From positions 1 through 8,603 of the forward strand of contig DSCZ01000292.1 of NCBI GenBank assembly GCA_011048855.1: a stretch of DNA of 8,603 bases, written 5' to 3'. The DNA comes from Desulfobacteraceae bacterium. Lineage in GTDB: Bacteria; Desulfobacterota; DSM-4660; Desulfatiglandales; Desulfatiglandaceae. The notes beneath the pieces were generated by a model. The model ran no database searches. It saw nothing but the letters and a program-made list of their open reading frames with translations, and was not told where the DNA came from. Made by a program: the position numbers and the translations under genes. This document shows positions 1 through 5,959 of the stretch, in pieces. Position 1 is the stretch's first letter. Each line of letters begins with the position of its first letter.

Positions 1-90
1 GGAAAGCTGACAGAAAAAATATTTTCACTGCAGGATTTGCCGGTCCGGGATGGCACAACCGGGGAAATTATCATCCCCGGGCCGCTCTGA
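1..90 (+). CDS. C-terminal end of an unidentified upstream gene (partial)
   Basis: The first frame reads open from the window edge to a TGA at 88-90, giving a 29-residue tail (begins GKLTEKIFSLQDL, ends GEIIIPGPL). The alternating polar and hydrophobic ending looks like the last beta strands of a protein. The family cannot be recognised from so short a piece. It lies on the same strand as the glycosylglycerate operon, about 195 nt upstream of it. A 7-bp inverted repeat lies inside the last codons. It may equally be a chance open frame; only the sequence left of the window would settle it. Confidence 0.4.
   Translation, partial: GKLTEKIFSLQDLPVRDGTTGEIIIPGPL
59..80 (+). repeat. Perfect 7-bp inverted repeat (stem-loop) near the end of the upstream reading frame
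   Basis: CCGGGGA at 59-65 and TCCCCGG at 74-80 are exact reverse complements around an 8-nt A/T-rich loop, so a stable GC-rich hairpin is possible. No T-run follows it, and it ends 8 nt before the first base of the TGA stop at 88-90. It is therefore not a classical intrinsic terminator. It could stabilise the 3' end of the upstream transcript or be a by-product of coding sequence. Confidence 0.35.
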
Positions 91-140
91 TACCCCTCGG
101 AGAATACTCGTGCTTCACCGCTGGGACACCCGACGGACTG

Positions 141-169
141 TTGACAAAGGCTCGCTCTCCCGTTAACCT
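141..169 (+). promoter_or_regulatory. Candidate sigma-70-type promoter for the glycosylglycerate operon
   Basis: A perfect -35 hexamer TTGACA lies at 141-146. With a 17-nt spacer the -10 position (164-169) reads TAACCT, which matches TATAAT at only three of six bases. Transcription from here would leave a leader of roughly 110 nt before the ribosome binding site at 272-279. The -35 is convincing and the -10 is weak, so this is a guess. Osmotic control would be expected from the product, but no operator can be identified. Confidence 0.28.
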
Positions 170-271
170 CATCGGATACAAAACGAACCGGGACCGAAAC
201 CGAAGAGCTTTTTCAGGTTCCGGAACTGATTATTCCGGGCAACTCGTTTTCGTCCGACCCTCATGCACCTG

Positions 272-279
272 AAAGGAGG
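272..279 (+). promoter_or_regulatory. Strong Shine-Dalgarno that places the gpgS start at an ATC codon
   Basis: AAAGGAGG is a near-ideal ribosome binding site. No ATG, GTG or TTG occurs in any frame in the 20 nt after it. Six nt downstream lies ATC (286-288), in frame with the glycosyltransferase. The first canonical start in that frame is TTG at 355, 75 nt further on. The site therefore argues for initiation at ATC or for a lost ATG. Confidence 0.6.
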
Positions 280-285
280 CCGGCC

Positions 286-1650
286 ATCAGCGACTTTTCT
301 CAAAAAAGCACAAAAATAGCCACATTTCACATCCTGGATCAGGATCGTCGGAATTTGCGCAACCAGCTCCGTCTTCATTCCAAATGGCAGAAAACCGTGC
401 TGATAATACCAACCCTGGCAACTGAATACACAGACCCGAACAACCTTCCGGTTTTCAAAAATATTCTTAGACAATTAAGAGGAGTAACCTATCTTTCCAA
501 AATCATTTTCGGACTCGACCAGGCGACCGAAGCGGATGCCTGGGTACTTCGGGATCTCCTCAAAGAATTCGACTTGAAGAACTGGCTCATCCAATGGAAT
601 GACGGCCCCGGATTCAGCGGCATTTACAGCCAGTTGAGCGAAGCCGGCTTCGCGATAAACGAGCCGGGAAAAGGCAGGAACATGTTCATGAGCTTCGGAG
701 TTGCGACCGCCCTCGGAGCTCAGACAATCGGCCTCATCGATGCCGACATCAAAACGTTTAAAAGCGTACAGCTGGATCGTCTGCTCTACCCCGTCGTGGT
801 GCTGGGCTATGATTTCTCCAAAGCATATTACAGCAGGCTGATGAACCGAATGCCTTACGGTAGGGTCAAACGCCTGCTGCTGGATCCGTTGCTTCTGGCG
901 CTTAAGCGCAAATTCACCGAAAGCCGCCAGGAAAAAATGCTCAACCTCATCGAGTTCCTTCTCGGCTTCAACTATCAGCTTTCCGGCGAAGTCGCCTTCC
1001 ATGTGGACGTCCTCAAGCGAATGCGGTTTGCAACAAATTGGGGAGTGGAAGTCTTTACTCTGATAGAAGTCTATCGCAAGGCAGCATCCTCCGCCCAGGT
1101 TATGTTCTCCGAACGCCCGTTTGATCACAAGCACCAGGAACCCTCACCCGGCGATCAAAACCGGGGGTTAAACCGCATGGCCATCGATATCGTCACAACA
1201 CTGATGCATGCCCTGGTTATCGAGGAGGGACTGGAGATCTCCGAAACTTTCTTCAGAGACCTCGCTGTGACATACCAGGCCGTAGCCGAGGAACAAATCA
1301 AAAAATATTCAGACGACGCCGGGTTCAATAAACTCGGCTACGACCGCGGCAGCGAGGAGGCCCTGGTAAAAAGCACTTTTCATAATGCGATCGTTATTGC
1401 CGGAGACATGCTTACCGCTCCGCATCAAATTACCGAACGTCTTCTCCGTCTCGTGCATACACATGAAGAATTTCGGCCGTATCTGGACTCCGGCCTGGCG
1501 GAAACAATTCTTCTAGTTGAAAAAAAAGCCCTGAAAAGCACTTTCGAAATGCCTCAAACCGTTTCATGGGAAAGGGTTACCAACAGGCTGCCGAGAATTT
1601 TTTACGATTTGATCGATGCGGTCGAAGATGAAAAAAAACGGTTTTTATAG
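286..1650 (+). CDS. gpgS: Glucosyl-3-phosphoglycerate synthase-like glycosyltransferase (GT81 type)
   Basis: Expected reaction: transfer of glucose from an NDP-glucose to 3-phosphoglycerate, giving glucosyl-3-phosphoglycerate, the first step to glucosylglycerate-type osmolytes. It should be cytosolic. Counting from the ATC, the protein is 454 residues. Visible family marks are an N-terminal nucleotide-sugar fold (VLIIPTLATEY, about 38-48), a GKGRNM segment (128-133), the metal-binding DAD (152-154), GEVAF (234-238), NWGVEVFTLIEV (about 251-262) and an HKHQ segment (281-284). This order matches GpgS proteins as I recall them. The region after about residue 315 is a helical extension. Start: a strong ribosome binding site precedes ATC at 286, and the residues after it (SDFSQKSTKIATFH) resemble GpgS N-termini. 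The first canonical start, TTG at 355, would give 431 residues and lose this segment. The gene overlaps the next one. The sugar donor cannot be read from sequence. Confidence 0.82.
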   Translation: MSDFSQKSTKIATFHILDQDRRNLRNQLRLHSKWQKTVLIIPTLATEYTDPNNLPVFKNILRQLRGVTYLSKIIFGLDQATEADAWVLRDLLKEFDLKNWLIQWNDGPGFSGIYSQLSEAGFAINEPGKGRNMFMSFGVATALGAQTIGLIDADIKTFKSVQLDRLLYPVVVLGYDFSKAYYSRLMNRMPYGRVKRLLLDPLLLALKRKFTESRQEKMLNLIEFLLGFNYQLSGEVAFHVDVLKRMRFATNWGVEVFTLIEVYRKAASSAQVMFSERPFDHKHQEPSPGDQNRGLNRMAIDIVTTLMHALVIEEGLEISETFFRDLAVTYQAVAEEQIKKYSDDAGFNKLGYDRGSEEALVKSTFHNAIVIAGDMLTAPHQITERLLRLVHTHEEFRPYLDSGLAETILLVEKKALKSTFEMPQTVSWERVTNRLPRIFYDLIDAVEDEKKRFL

Positions 1651-2500
1651 CAGTGTCCATCCGGAAATGCCGTTATTGATTATTTTCTCTGACCTTGACG
1701 GCACCCTGCTTGACCATGACACGTATCTATGGGAGGATGCTCGGCCTGCGCTTGAAAAATGCACTGCCGAGAAGGTACCCGTTATCCTGGTTTCGAGCAA
1801 AACCAGGGCGGAAATGGATATATTGCGGAAGAAGATGGGAATCGAGGCGCCTTTCGTCTCTGAAAACGGTGGGGGTATTTTTTTTCCACCCGGCCTGGGA
1901 AACCGGATTCCGCCGGAAGCGAAAGAAGATGACGGGCTCTGGAAATGGAAGCTCGGCGCGGACTATTATGAAATTACCCGAACCCTTAAAGAACTTCGAT
2001 CCGAGCTCACTTTCCCGTTGAAGGGTTTTCACGAGATGGGACCGTCGGAAATTTCCCGCGTAACGGGTCTTGATCCGGTTGAAAGCAGGCTCGCTTTAAA
2101 TCGCGAATTCGATGAACCTTTCATAGCCGATTTCCGGGTGCCTTCCGACGGCTCATTGCTGGAACAGGCGGTCGCGCGTCGCGGCCTGAACATCAGCAGC
2201 GGCGGCAGGTTTTTTCATCTGTTTCGCCATGGCGGCAAAGAGGATGCGGTTGAAAAACTCATAAACTGGTATAAAGCCGAATGCGGGGTCATCGTCACAG
2301 CGGCGCTTGGGGACAGCCCCAACGATTTTGCGATGCTGGAGCGTGTCGACTACCCGGTGCTGGTAAAATCAAGCCATTCTTTTCCGGAATTGCATCACCG
2401 GATCAAACGGTTGAAAACCACGACAAACACGGGACCCAGGGGCTGGAACACCGCCGTTATCGCTTTAATTGATGAACTGCAAGGGGGATCAGATGAGTAA
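1628..2500 (+). CDS. HAD-IIB phosphatase, mannosyl/glucosyl-3-phosphoglycerate phosphatase type
   Basis: Likely removes the phosphate from glucosyl-3-phosphoglycerate (or a mannosylated form of it), releasing the free solute; soluble and Mg-dependent by family. With the ATG at 1628 it has 290 residues. Motif I is DLDGT (22-26), with nucleophile D22 and acid/base D24. Motif II is the SSKT region (56-59), the motif III lysine is in HGGKEDA (K204), and motif IV is GDSPND (228-233). ENGG (79-82), REFDEPF (159-165) and GRFFHL (193-198) match the cap and cleft signatures of the MpgP group. The gene overlaps the end of the synthase by 23 bp. The start is uncertain: in-frame ATGs lie at 1616, 1628 and 1667, none with a good ribosome binding site. 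The 1667 start would begin PLLIIFSDLDGT, typical of the family. Substrate preference (mannosyl or glucosyl) cannot be told from sequence. Confidence 0.85.
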   Translation: MKKNGFYSSVHPEMPLLIIFSDLDGTLLDHDTYLWEDARPALEKCTAEKVPVILVSSKTRAEMDILRKKMGIEAPFVSENGGGIFFPPGLGNRIPPEAKEDDGLWKWKLGADYYEITRTLKELRSELTFPLKGFHEMGPSEISRVTGLDPVESRLALNREFDEPFIADFRVPSDGSLLEQAVARRGLNISSGGRFFHLFRHGGKEDAVEKLINWYKAECGVIVTAALGDSPNDFAMLERVDYPVLVKSSHSFPELHHRIKRLKTTTNTGPRGWNTAVIALIDELQGGSDE

Positions 2501-3713
2501 AAATGTTGAAATTGAGATAAACCCCGAAAAAATCAAATCGACTGAAATAATTGTCGCGATTCCTTCTTACAATGAAGCAGATTCGATCACCTTCCCCGTA
2601 ACCCAGGCCGACGAGGGGCTGCGCCGTTTTTTTGGGGACAAGAAAGCCGTAATCATCAACTGCGACAACCATTCACCAGACGGAACAAGGGAAGTTTTTA
2701 TCGAAACACCGACGCAGACTCCGAAGATTTATCTCTCCACCCCTGAAGGGGTTCAAGGGAAAGGCAACAATTTCAAAAACCTTTTTAAAAAAGCGGTTGA
2801 TCTGAAAGCCAACGCGATTGTCGTCGTAGACGCCGACCTCAAGAGCATCACCCCCGAATGGATCAAACATCTTGGGGAACCATTGTTCCAGGGGTTTTCT
2901 TACGTCACGCCCCTGTATGTCCGGCACAAATACGACGGTACGATCACAAACGGAATCGCCTACCCGCTGGTCCGATGTCTTTACGGCAGGCGGGTCCGTC
3001 AACCCATCGGCGGTGACTTCGGGTTCAGTGGAAAGATGGCTGAGACATTTATGGCCGGCGAATTCTGGGATGAAGCCGTGGCGAATTTCGGCATCGATAT
3101 ATGGATGACCACCCTCGCACTGGCCCAGCGTGCAAGAGTCGCCCAGGCCTTTATGGGGCGGCCTAAAATACACAGGGCAAAGGATCCGGGCTCGCAACTG
3201 GGGCCTATGTTCAGGCAGGTGGTGGGGACGGTATTCTCCCTTATGCAACAGATGGTTCATTTCTGGAAAAAGGTGAAGTTCAGCAGGCCTACGGCCATTT
3301 ACGGCTTCGGCCTGGGACACACGGAGATGCCTCCCGAGGTCAAAGTCAACACCAGGAACCTGCTCAACCGTTTCCACGAAGGGCTCGCAGACTATGGCCC
3401 ACTGTGGAAAGATGTGCTTACCCGGGGCGTTCACGGCAAACTGATGGAAATACAGAATCTGACGGAAAAAGAATTCAACTTTCCGACAGACCTCTGGGCG
3501 CGGATGCTCTTCGACTGGGCCCTGGCCTACCGGAATGAAATCTCGGGACGCGAACAAATAATGGAGGCATTAATCCCCCTGTATTTCGGCCGTACCCTCA
3601 GCTTCGTCAGGGGAACGAAGAAGATGACGACCAAACAGGCAGAGAAGGCTATTGAAGAAGACTGCATGACTTTCGAGCGAACGAAACCTTATTTGCTTCA
3701 GAGGTGGAAATAG
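2493..3713 (+). CDS. Glycosyltransferase resembling mannosylglycerate synthase (GT2/GT78-like)
   Basis: A GT-A fold nucleotide-sugar transferase of 406 residues. Visible marks: EIIVAIPSYNEAD (18-30), GKGNN (89-93), metal-binding DAD (113-115), QPIGGDFG (170-177), FGID (199-202) and a late histidine in RPKIHRAKD (H227). The series DAD, P-I/L-GGD/E, W/F-GID and K-x-HR follows the same order in Rhodothermus mannosylglycerate synthase as I recall it, where the late His binds metal. It probably adds a sugar, perhaps mannose from GDP-mannose, to a glycerate or glucosylglycerate acceptor made by the two upstream genes. Start: ATG at 2493, with AAGGGGG at 2481-2487 well spaced; an in-frame ATG at 2469 lacks this. 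It overlaps the phosphatase by 8 bp (ATGAGTAA), indicating translational coupling. No transmembrane segment is seen. Donor and acceptor are inferred, and a plain GT2 role is possible. Confidence 0.72.
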   Translation: MSKNVEIEINPEKIKSTEIIVAIPSYNEADSITFPVTQADEGLRRFFGDKKAVIINCDNHSPDGTREVFIETPTQTPKIYLSTPEGVQGKGNNFKNLFKKAVDLKANAIVVVDADLKSITPEWIKHLGEPLFQGFSYVTPLYVRHKYDGTITNGIAYPLVRCLYGRRVRQPIGGDFGFSGKMAETFMAGEFWDEAVANFGIDIWMTTLALAQRARVAQAFMGRPKIHRAKDPGSQLGPMFRQVVGTVFSLMQQMVHFWKKVKFSRPTAIYGFGLGHTEMPPEVKVNTRNLLNRFHEGLADYGPLWKDVLTRGVHGKLMEIQNLTEKEFNFPTDLWARMLFDWALAYRNEISGREQIMEALIPLYFGRTLSFVRGTKKMTTKQAEKAIEEDCMTFERTKPYLLQRWK

Positions 3714-3725
3714 GGAATCTGTATC

Positions 3726-4196
3726 ATGCCGAAAATACTTGAAGCCGACCCTATGCGTTGTGACGGCTGCAGACTCTGCGAAGCCGCCTGTTCCGTTGTG
3801 AACTTCGGAGCCGCGAATCCAGAGAAATCGCGAATACGGATTATAACCGGGGAGGGAGGGCTCGAGATTCCTGTTTTCTGCAGGCATTGCACCTCACCGC
3901 CATGCCGGGAAGCGTGTCCTAGAGACGCTGTTTATATCGATGAAGCCTCCCGCAGGGTCATGATAGATCCCTTTCGATGCGTCGGTTGTGGGATGTGCGT
4001 CGCCGCCTGCCCGTTTGGAGCACTGGGGTTCGATACCGATAAAGGCAGACCCTTCAAATGCAATCTATGCGGGGGGACGCCCGCCTGTCTGCAGGTCTGT
4101 GAAAAAGGTGCAATTTTTTACGTTGAGGATTACAATTTGCGTGAGCATAACATCAGAGAGGCGGCCGCTGTTGTTTTGCGGCACCACGCACCATAG
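3726..4196 (+). CDS. Four-cluster [4Fe-4S] ferredoxin-like electron-transfer protein (HycB/CooF type)
   Basis: A 156-residue protein with sixteen cysteines in four groups: C12-C15-C18-C22, C52-C55-C60-C64, C85-C88-C91-C95 and C112-C115-C121-C125. This is the pattern of the DmsB/HycB/CooF iron-sulfur subunits, which wire four [4Fe-4S] clusters between a redox enzyme and a partner. No signal peptide is seen, so it should be cytosolic. It begins 12 nt after the second glycosyltransferase, with AGGGA at 3712-3716 as a modest ribosome binding site, so read-through from the solute operon is possible. It is followed by a second ferredoxin and a MetV-like protein, suggesting electron delivery to or from C1 metabolism. 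No catalytic partner of this family (formate dehydrogenase, CO dehydrogenase, aldehyde oxidoreductase) is in the window, so the real partner is unknown. Confidence 0.85.
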   Translation: MPKILEADPMRCDGCRLCEAACSVVNFGAANPEKSRIRIITGEGGLEIPVFCRHCTSPPCREACPRDAVYIDEASRRVMIDPFRCVGCGMCVAACPFGALGFDTDKGRPFKCNLCGGTPACLQVCEKGAIFYVEDYNLREHNIREAAAVVLRHHAP

Positions 4197-4253
4197 CAGA
4201 CTCCGCTGTATTTTTTTGTAGAAGGAAGTCTTTTTCTCTGTGGAGAAAATGCA

Positions 4254-4664
4254 ATGACATCTTTTTTCAGGGTGAATGAAAACTGCAACGGCTGCCTTGC
4301 CTGCGTACGCAACTGCCCCGCTGGCGCGCTGAAATACACAGATGAAGGCGACCATAGGACCATATTCCACAATATGACCCTATGCGCTCGATGTGGCCAT
4401 TGCCACCGGGTCTGCCCGGAAAACGCCGTGGAGTTTCGACACTTGCTCGATGGCCCGTGGGACAAGGTGACTTCGCTGGAACTGGCGCGCTGTGAAATAT
4501 GCGGAGAGCCTGTTTACACCGTGCCTTACGCGGACACCCTCGGCCGACGACTACCTGAGCGACCCGCCACCCGTTGCCGGCATCATAAAAACGATGAGGT
4601 GGTAAAAGCCTGGAAACCATACCGGGCAGCCGTATACACCAAACCAGAGGCGGATAGGTCATGA
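4254..4664 (+). CDS. Two-cluster [4Fe-4S] ferredoxin with a C-terminal Cys/His motif
   Basis: A 136-residue protein. Two classical ferredoxin motifs, C11-C14-C17-C21-P and C44-C47-C50-C54-P, predict two [4Fe-4S] clusters. Behind them lies CEICGEP (C80, C83) and, 24 residues after C83, C108 with H110-H111, which could form a zinc or extra iron-sulfur site. The tail is basic. GGAG at 4242-4245, 8 nt before the ATG, is a fair ribosome binding site. The stop overlaps the next start (ATGA, 4661-4664), so it is translationally coupled to the MetV-like gene, and the two products probably act together. The 57-nt gap from the upstream ferredoxin contains T-runs but no convincing terminator. Function beyond electron transfer is inferred. 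Confidence 0.83.
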   Translation: MTSFFRVNENCNGCLACVRNCPAGALKYTDEGDHRTIFHNMTLCARCGHCHRVCPENAVEFRHLLDGPWDKVTSLELARCEICGEPVYTVPYADTLGRRLPERPATRCRHHKNDEVVKAWKPYRAAVYTKPEADRS

Positions 4665-5326
4665 TCGTCGCCGAAACCAAACCCCTTCATGAAACCGTGT
4701 CTTCGATCGCCTGCTTCAGGAATATACTGGTGGCAGGTTGCGGAAGCTGCGTAACGGTTTGCCTCACCGGAGGCAGCAAGGCTGTTGAAGACCTGGTCCG
4801 CGAACTTTCCCTGCCTTATCGTTACAAGGGCGAACCGCCTGCTTTCCGAATCGCCTCCGTGATACGCCAGTGTGAAAAGGACCTGGTGGAAGAAAACCTC
4901 GAAATTCCCCCATCGATCGATGCCATCCTTTCCCTGGCCTGCGGAGCCGGGGTCCAGACAGTTTCCGAGGTATATCCCCGACTGCCGGTGATTCCTGCGC
5001 TGAACACCACTTTCCTGGGAGCGGTGGACGAACCTGGCATATGGGAGGAAAAGTGCCGCGGCTGCGGGGATTGTATTCTCGCTCAAACCGCCGGAATATG
5101 CCCTGTCACCCGCTGCGCCAAGCAACTTTTCAACGGCCCTTGTGGTGGCTCCAGAGACGGAAAATGCGAGATCCGCGATGATGTCCCCTGCGCGTGGAAT
5201 CTGATAATAGAGCGCTTGACCGCACTGAATATGATGGAAAACCTTACACGGATAATTGCGCCGAGAGACTGGTCCCTGGACCGTTCCGGGGGACCTAGAA
5301 AGCTCATTCCTGTCAAAGAGTTATGA
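4661..5326 (+). CDS. metV: MetV-like methylenetetrahydrofolate reductase C-terminal domain protein
   Basis: MetV proteins are the iron-sulfur/zinc partner of MetF in acetogens and many sulfate reducers and help bring electrons to 5,10-methylenetetrahydrofolate reduction in the Wood-Ljungdahl pathway. This 221-residue protein has the family order: GCGSCVTVCLTGG (26-38), single cysteines C71 and C94, a C-x2-C-x2-C group (132-138), ICPVTRCAK (146-154), FNGPCGGS (157-164), GKCE (167-170) and the ending VPCAWNLIIERL (175-186). Length is normal for a stand-alone MetV. The start overlaps the previous stop by 4 bp. The gene is last in its block and faces the phosphate operon tail to tail with only 30 nt between. 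Oddly, metF is not adjacent and no HdrA/MvhD genes are present, only two ferredoxins. Family assignment is firm; the partner is unknown. Confidence 0.88.
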   Translation: MIVAETKPLHETVSSIACFRNILVAGCGSCVTVCLTGGSKAVEDLVRELSLPYRYKGEPPAFRIASVIRQCEKDLVEENLEIPPSIDAILSLACGAGVQTVSEVYPRLPVIPALNTTFLGAVDEPGIWEEKCRGCGDCILAQTAGICPVTRCAKQLFNGPCGGSRDGKCEIRDDVPCAWNLIIERLTALNMMENLTRIIAPRDWSLDRSGGPRKLIPVKEL

Positions 5327-5328
5327 GC

Positions 5329-5342
5329 ATACCACCTGGTAT
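5329..5342. repeat. Short inverted repeat between convergent genes
   Basis: ATACCA (5329-5334) and TGGTAT (5337-5342) are reverse complements with only CC between them, in the 30-nt gap separating the convergent metV-like and phoR-like genes. A two-base loop is too tight for a good hairpin and no T-run follows on either strand. It is therefore a poor intrinsic terminator and may be a small protein-binding palindrome or chance. No better terminator is visible in this gap. Confidence 0.25.
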
Positions 5343-5356
5343 TGGAGCCGGTAGCT

Positions 5357-5944
5357 TTATTGGCGACTGCCGATCGAAGCAAGCTTCCTGGCCACAAAAA
5401 AAACCGCGCCGACAATCACCAGCGGAGCAAGATAAAGCAGCAGTGCCAACAGAACCGCTACATCGTTCTGCAATTTCGTGACATCCCGCATGGGAATCCC
5501 GATGCGCACAATGATATCCGCCCCTTCGACCCTCTGGGCGACATAACACATATCGATGCCAACGGTGGCGCTGCGCCGCACCGCCTGTCCGGAACCATCC
5601 GAAATCGACGAAGCGATCTCGTGACGGCCGAACCGGCTGTCTCCGATCACGGCTTCCCCGGAAGAATCCCCCAGCAACCGTCCCGTTTCATCCATGATGC
5701 TGATCCTCACCCCGGCTGCCCCCGCCATGCGTTTACAGAAAAGATCGACATCCTCCGGAGAAGTCTCCGTGGTTGTTATAACTTCGCCCACGAGGCGGGC
5801 CATGGCGAAAGCACTTTCGGTACATTGCGCAATAAGCCTTTCTTCAAGCCTGCTTTGCAGCAGAAATCCCCCTGCCGCGAGTGCTCCCAACAGCAGTGCC
5901 GTATATACAATGTAGAGTTTCCAGACGCGGCTTAAACGTTTCAT
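5357..5944 (-). CDS. PhoR-like membrane sensor domain without kinase (possible truncation)
   Basis: A 195-residue protein built as membrane segment 1 (about 8-29), a ~130-residue extracytoplasmic sensor domain and membrane segment 2 (about 162-185). The middle resembles the PhoR/PnpS-type single-Cache fold: RISIMDETGRLLGDSS (80-95), the RFGRHEI stretch (104-110) and GQAVRRSATVGIDMCYVA (119-136). In PhoR a HAMP linker, PAS and histidine kinase domains follow; here the frame stops ten residues after the second membrane segment (ARKLASIGSRQ). There is no room for a kinase before the convergent metV-like gene. AGGAGG, 5 nt before the ATG, is an excellent ribosome binding site, and the gene follows pit by 15 nt, so it is clearly expressed as the last gene of the phosphate operon. 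Either it is a free-standing sensor or a kinase gene that lost its 3' part; a T8 run (minus strand) lies in the codons of membrane segment 2. Confidence 0.72.
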   Translation of the reverse strand: MKRLSRVWKLYIVYTALLLGALAAGGFLLQSRLEERLIAQCTESAFAMARLVGEVITTTETSPEDVDLFCKRMAGAAGVRISIMDETGRLLGDSSGEAVIGDSRFGRHEIASSISDGSGQAVRRSATVGIDMCYVAQRVEGADIIVRIGIPMRDVTKLQNDVAVLLALLLYLAPLVIVGAVFFVARKLASIGSRQ

Positions 5945-5959
5945 GTAACCCTCCTGAAT

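Noticed and set aside
475..1134. Minus-strand open frame of 219 codons inside the GpgS-like gene
   Set aside because: Antisense to the conserved GT81 core, with a His/Cys/Phe-rich translation and no recognisable pattern.
2673..3557. Long open frame (about 294 codons) on the minus strand inside the second glycosyltransferase
   Set aside because: It lies fully antisense to a gene with clear glycosyltransferase motifs, has no ribosome binding site and its translation shows no domain pattern. It is a codon-bias shadow.
4197..4253. T-rich gap between the two ferredoxin genes considered as an intrinsic terminator
   Set aside because: T-runs are present (TTTTTTT near 4211) but the sequence before them forms only a 3-bp stem, too weak for termination.
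5342..5935. Plus-strand open frame of 197 codons across the sensor gene
   Set aside because: It mirrors the PhoR-like sensor gene, whose membrane segments, sensor motif and AGGAGG site are on the minus strand. The plus-strand translation is rich in Pro, His and Arg with no domain pattern.
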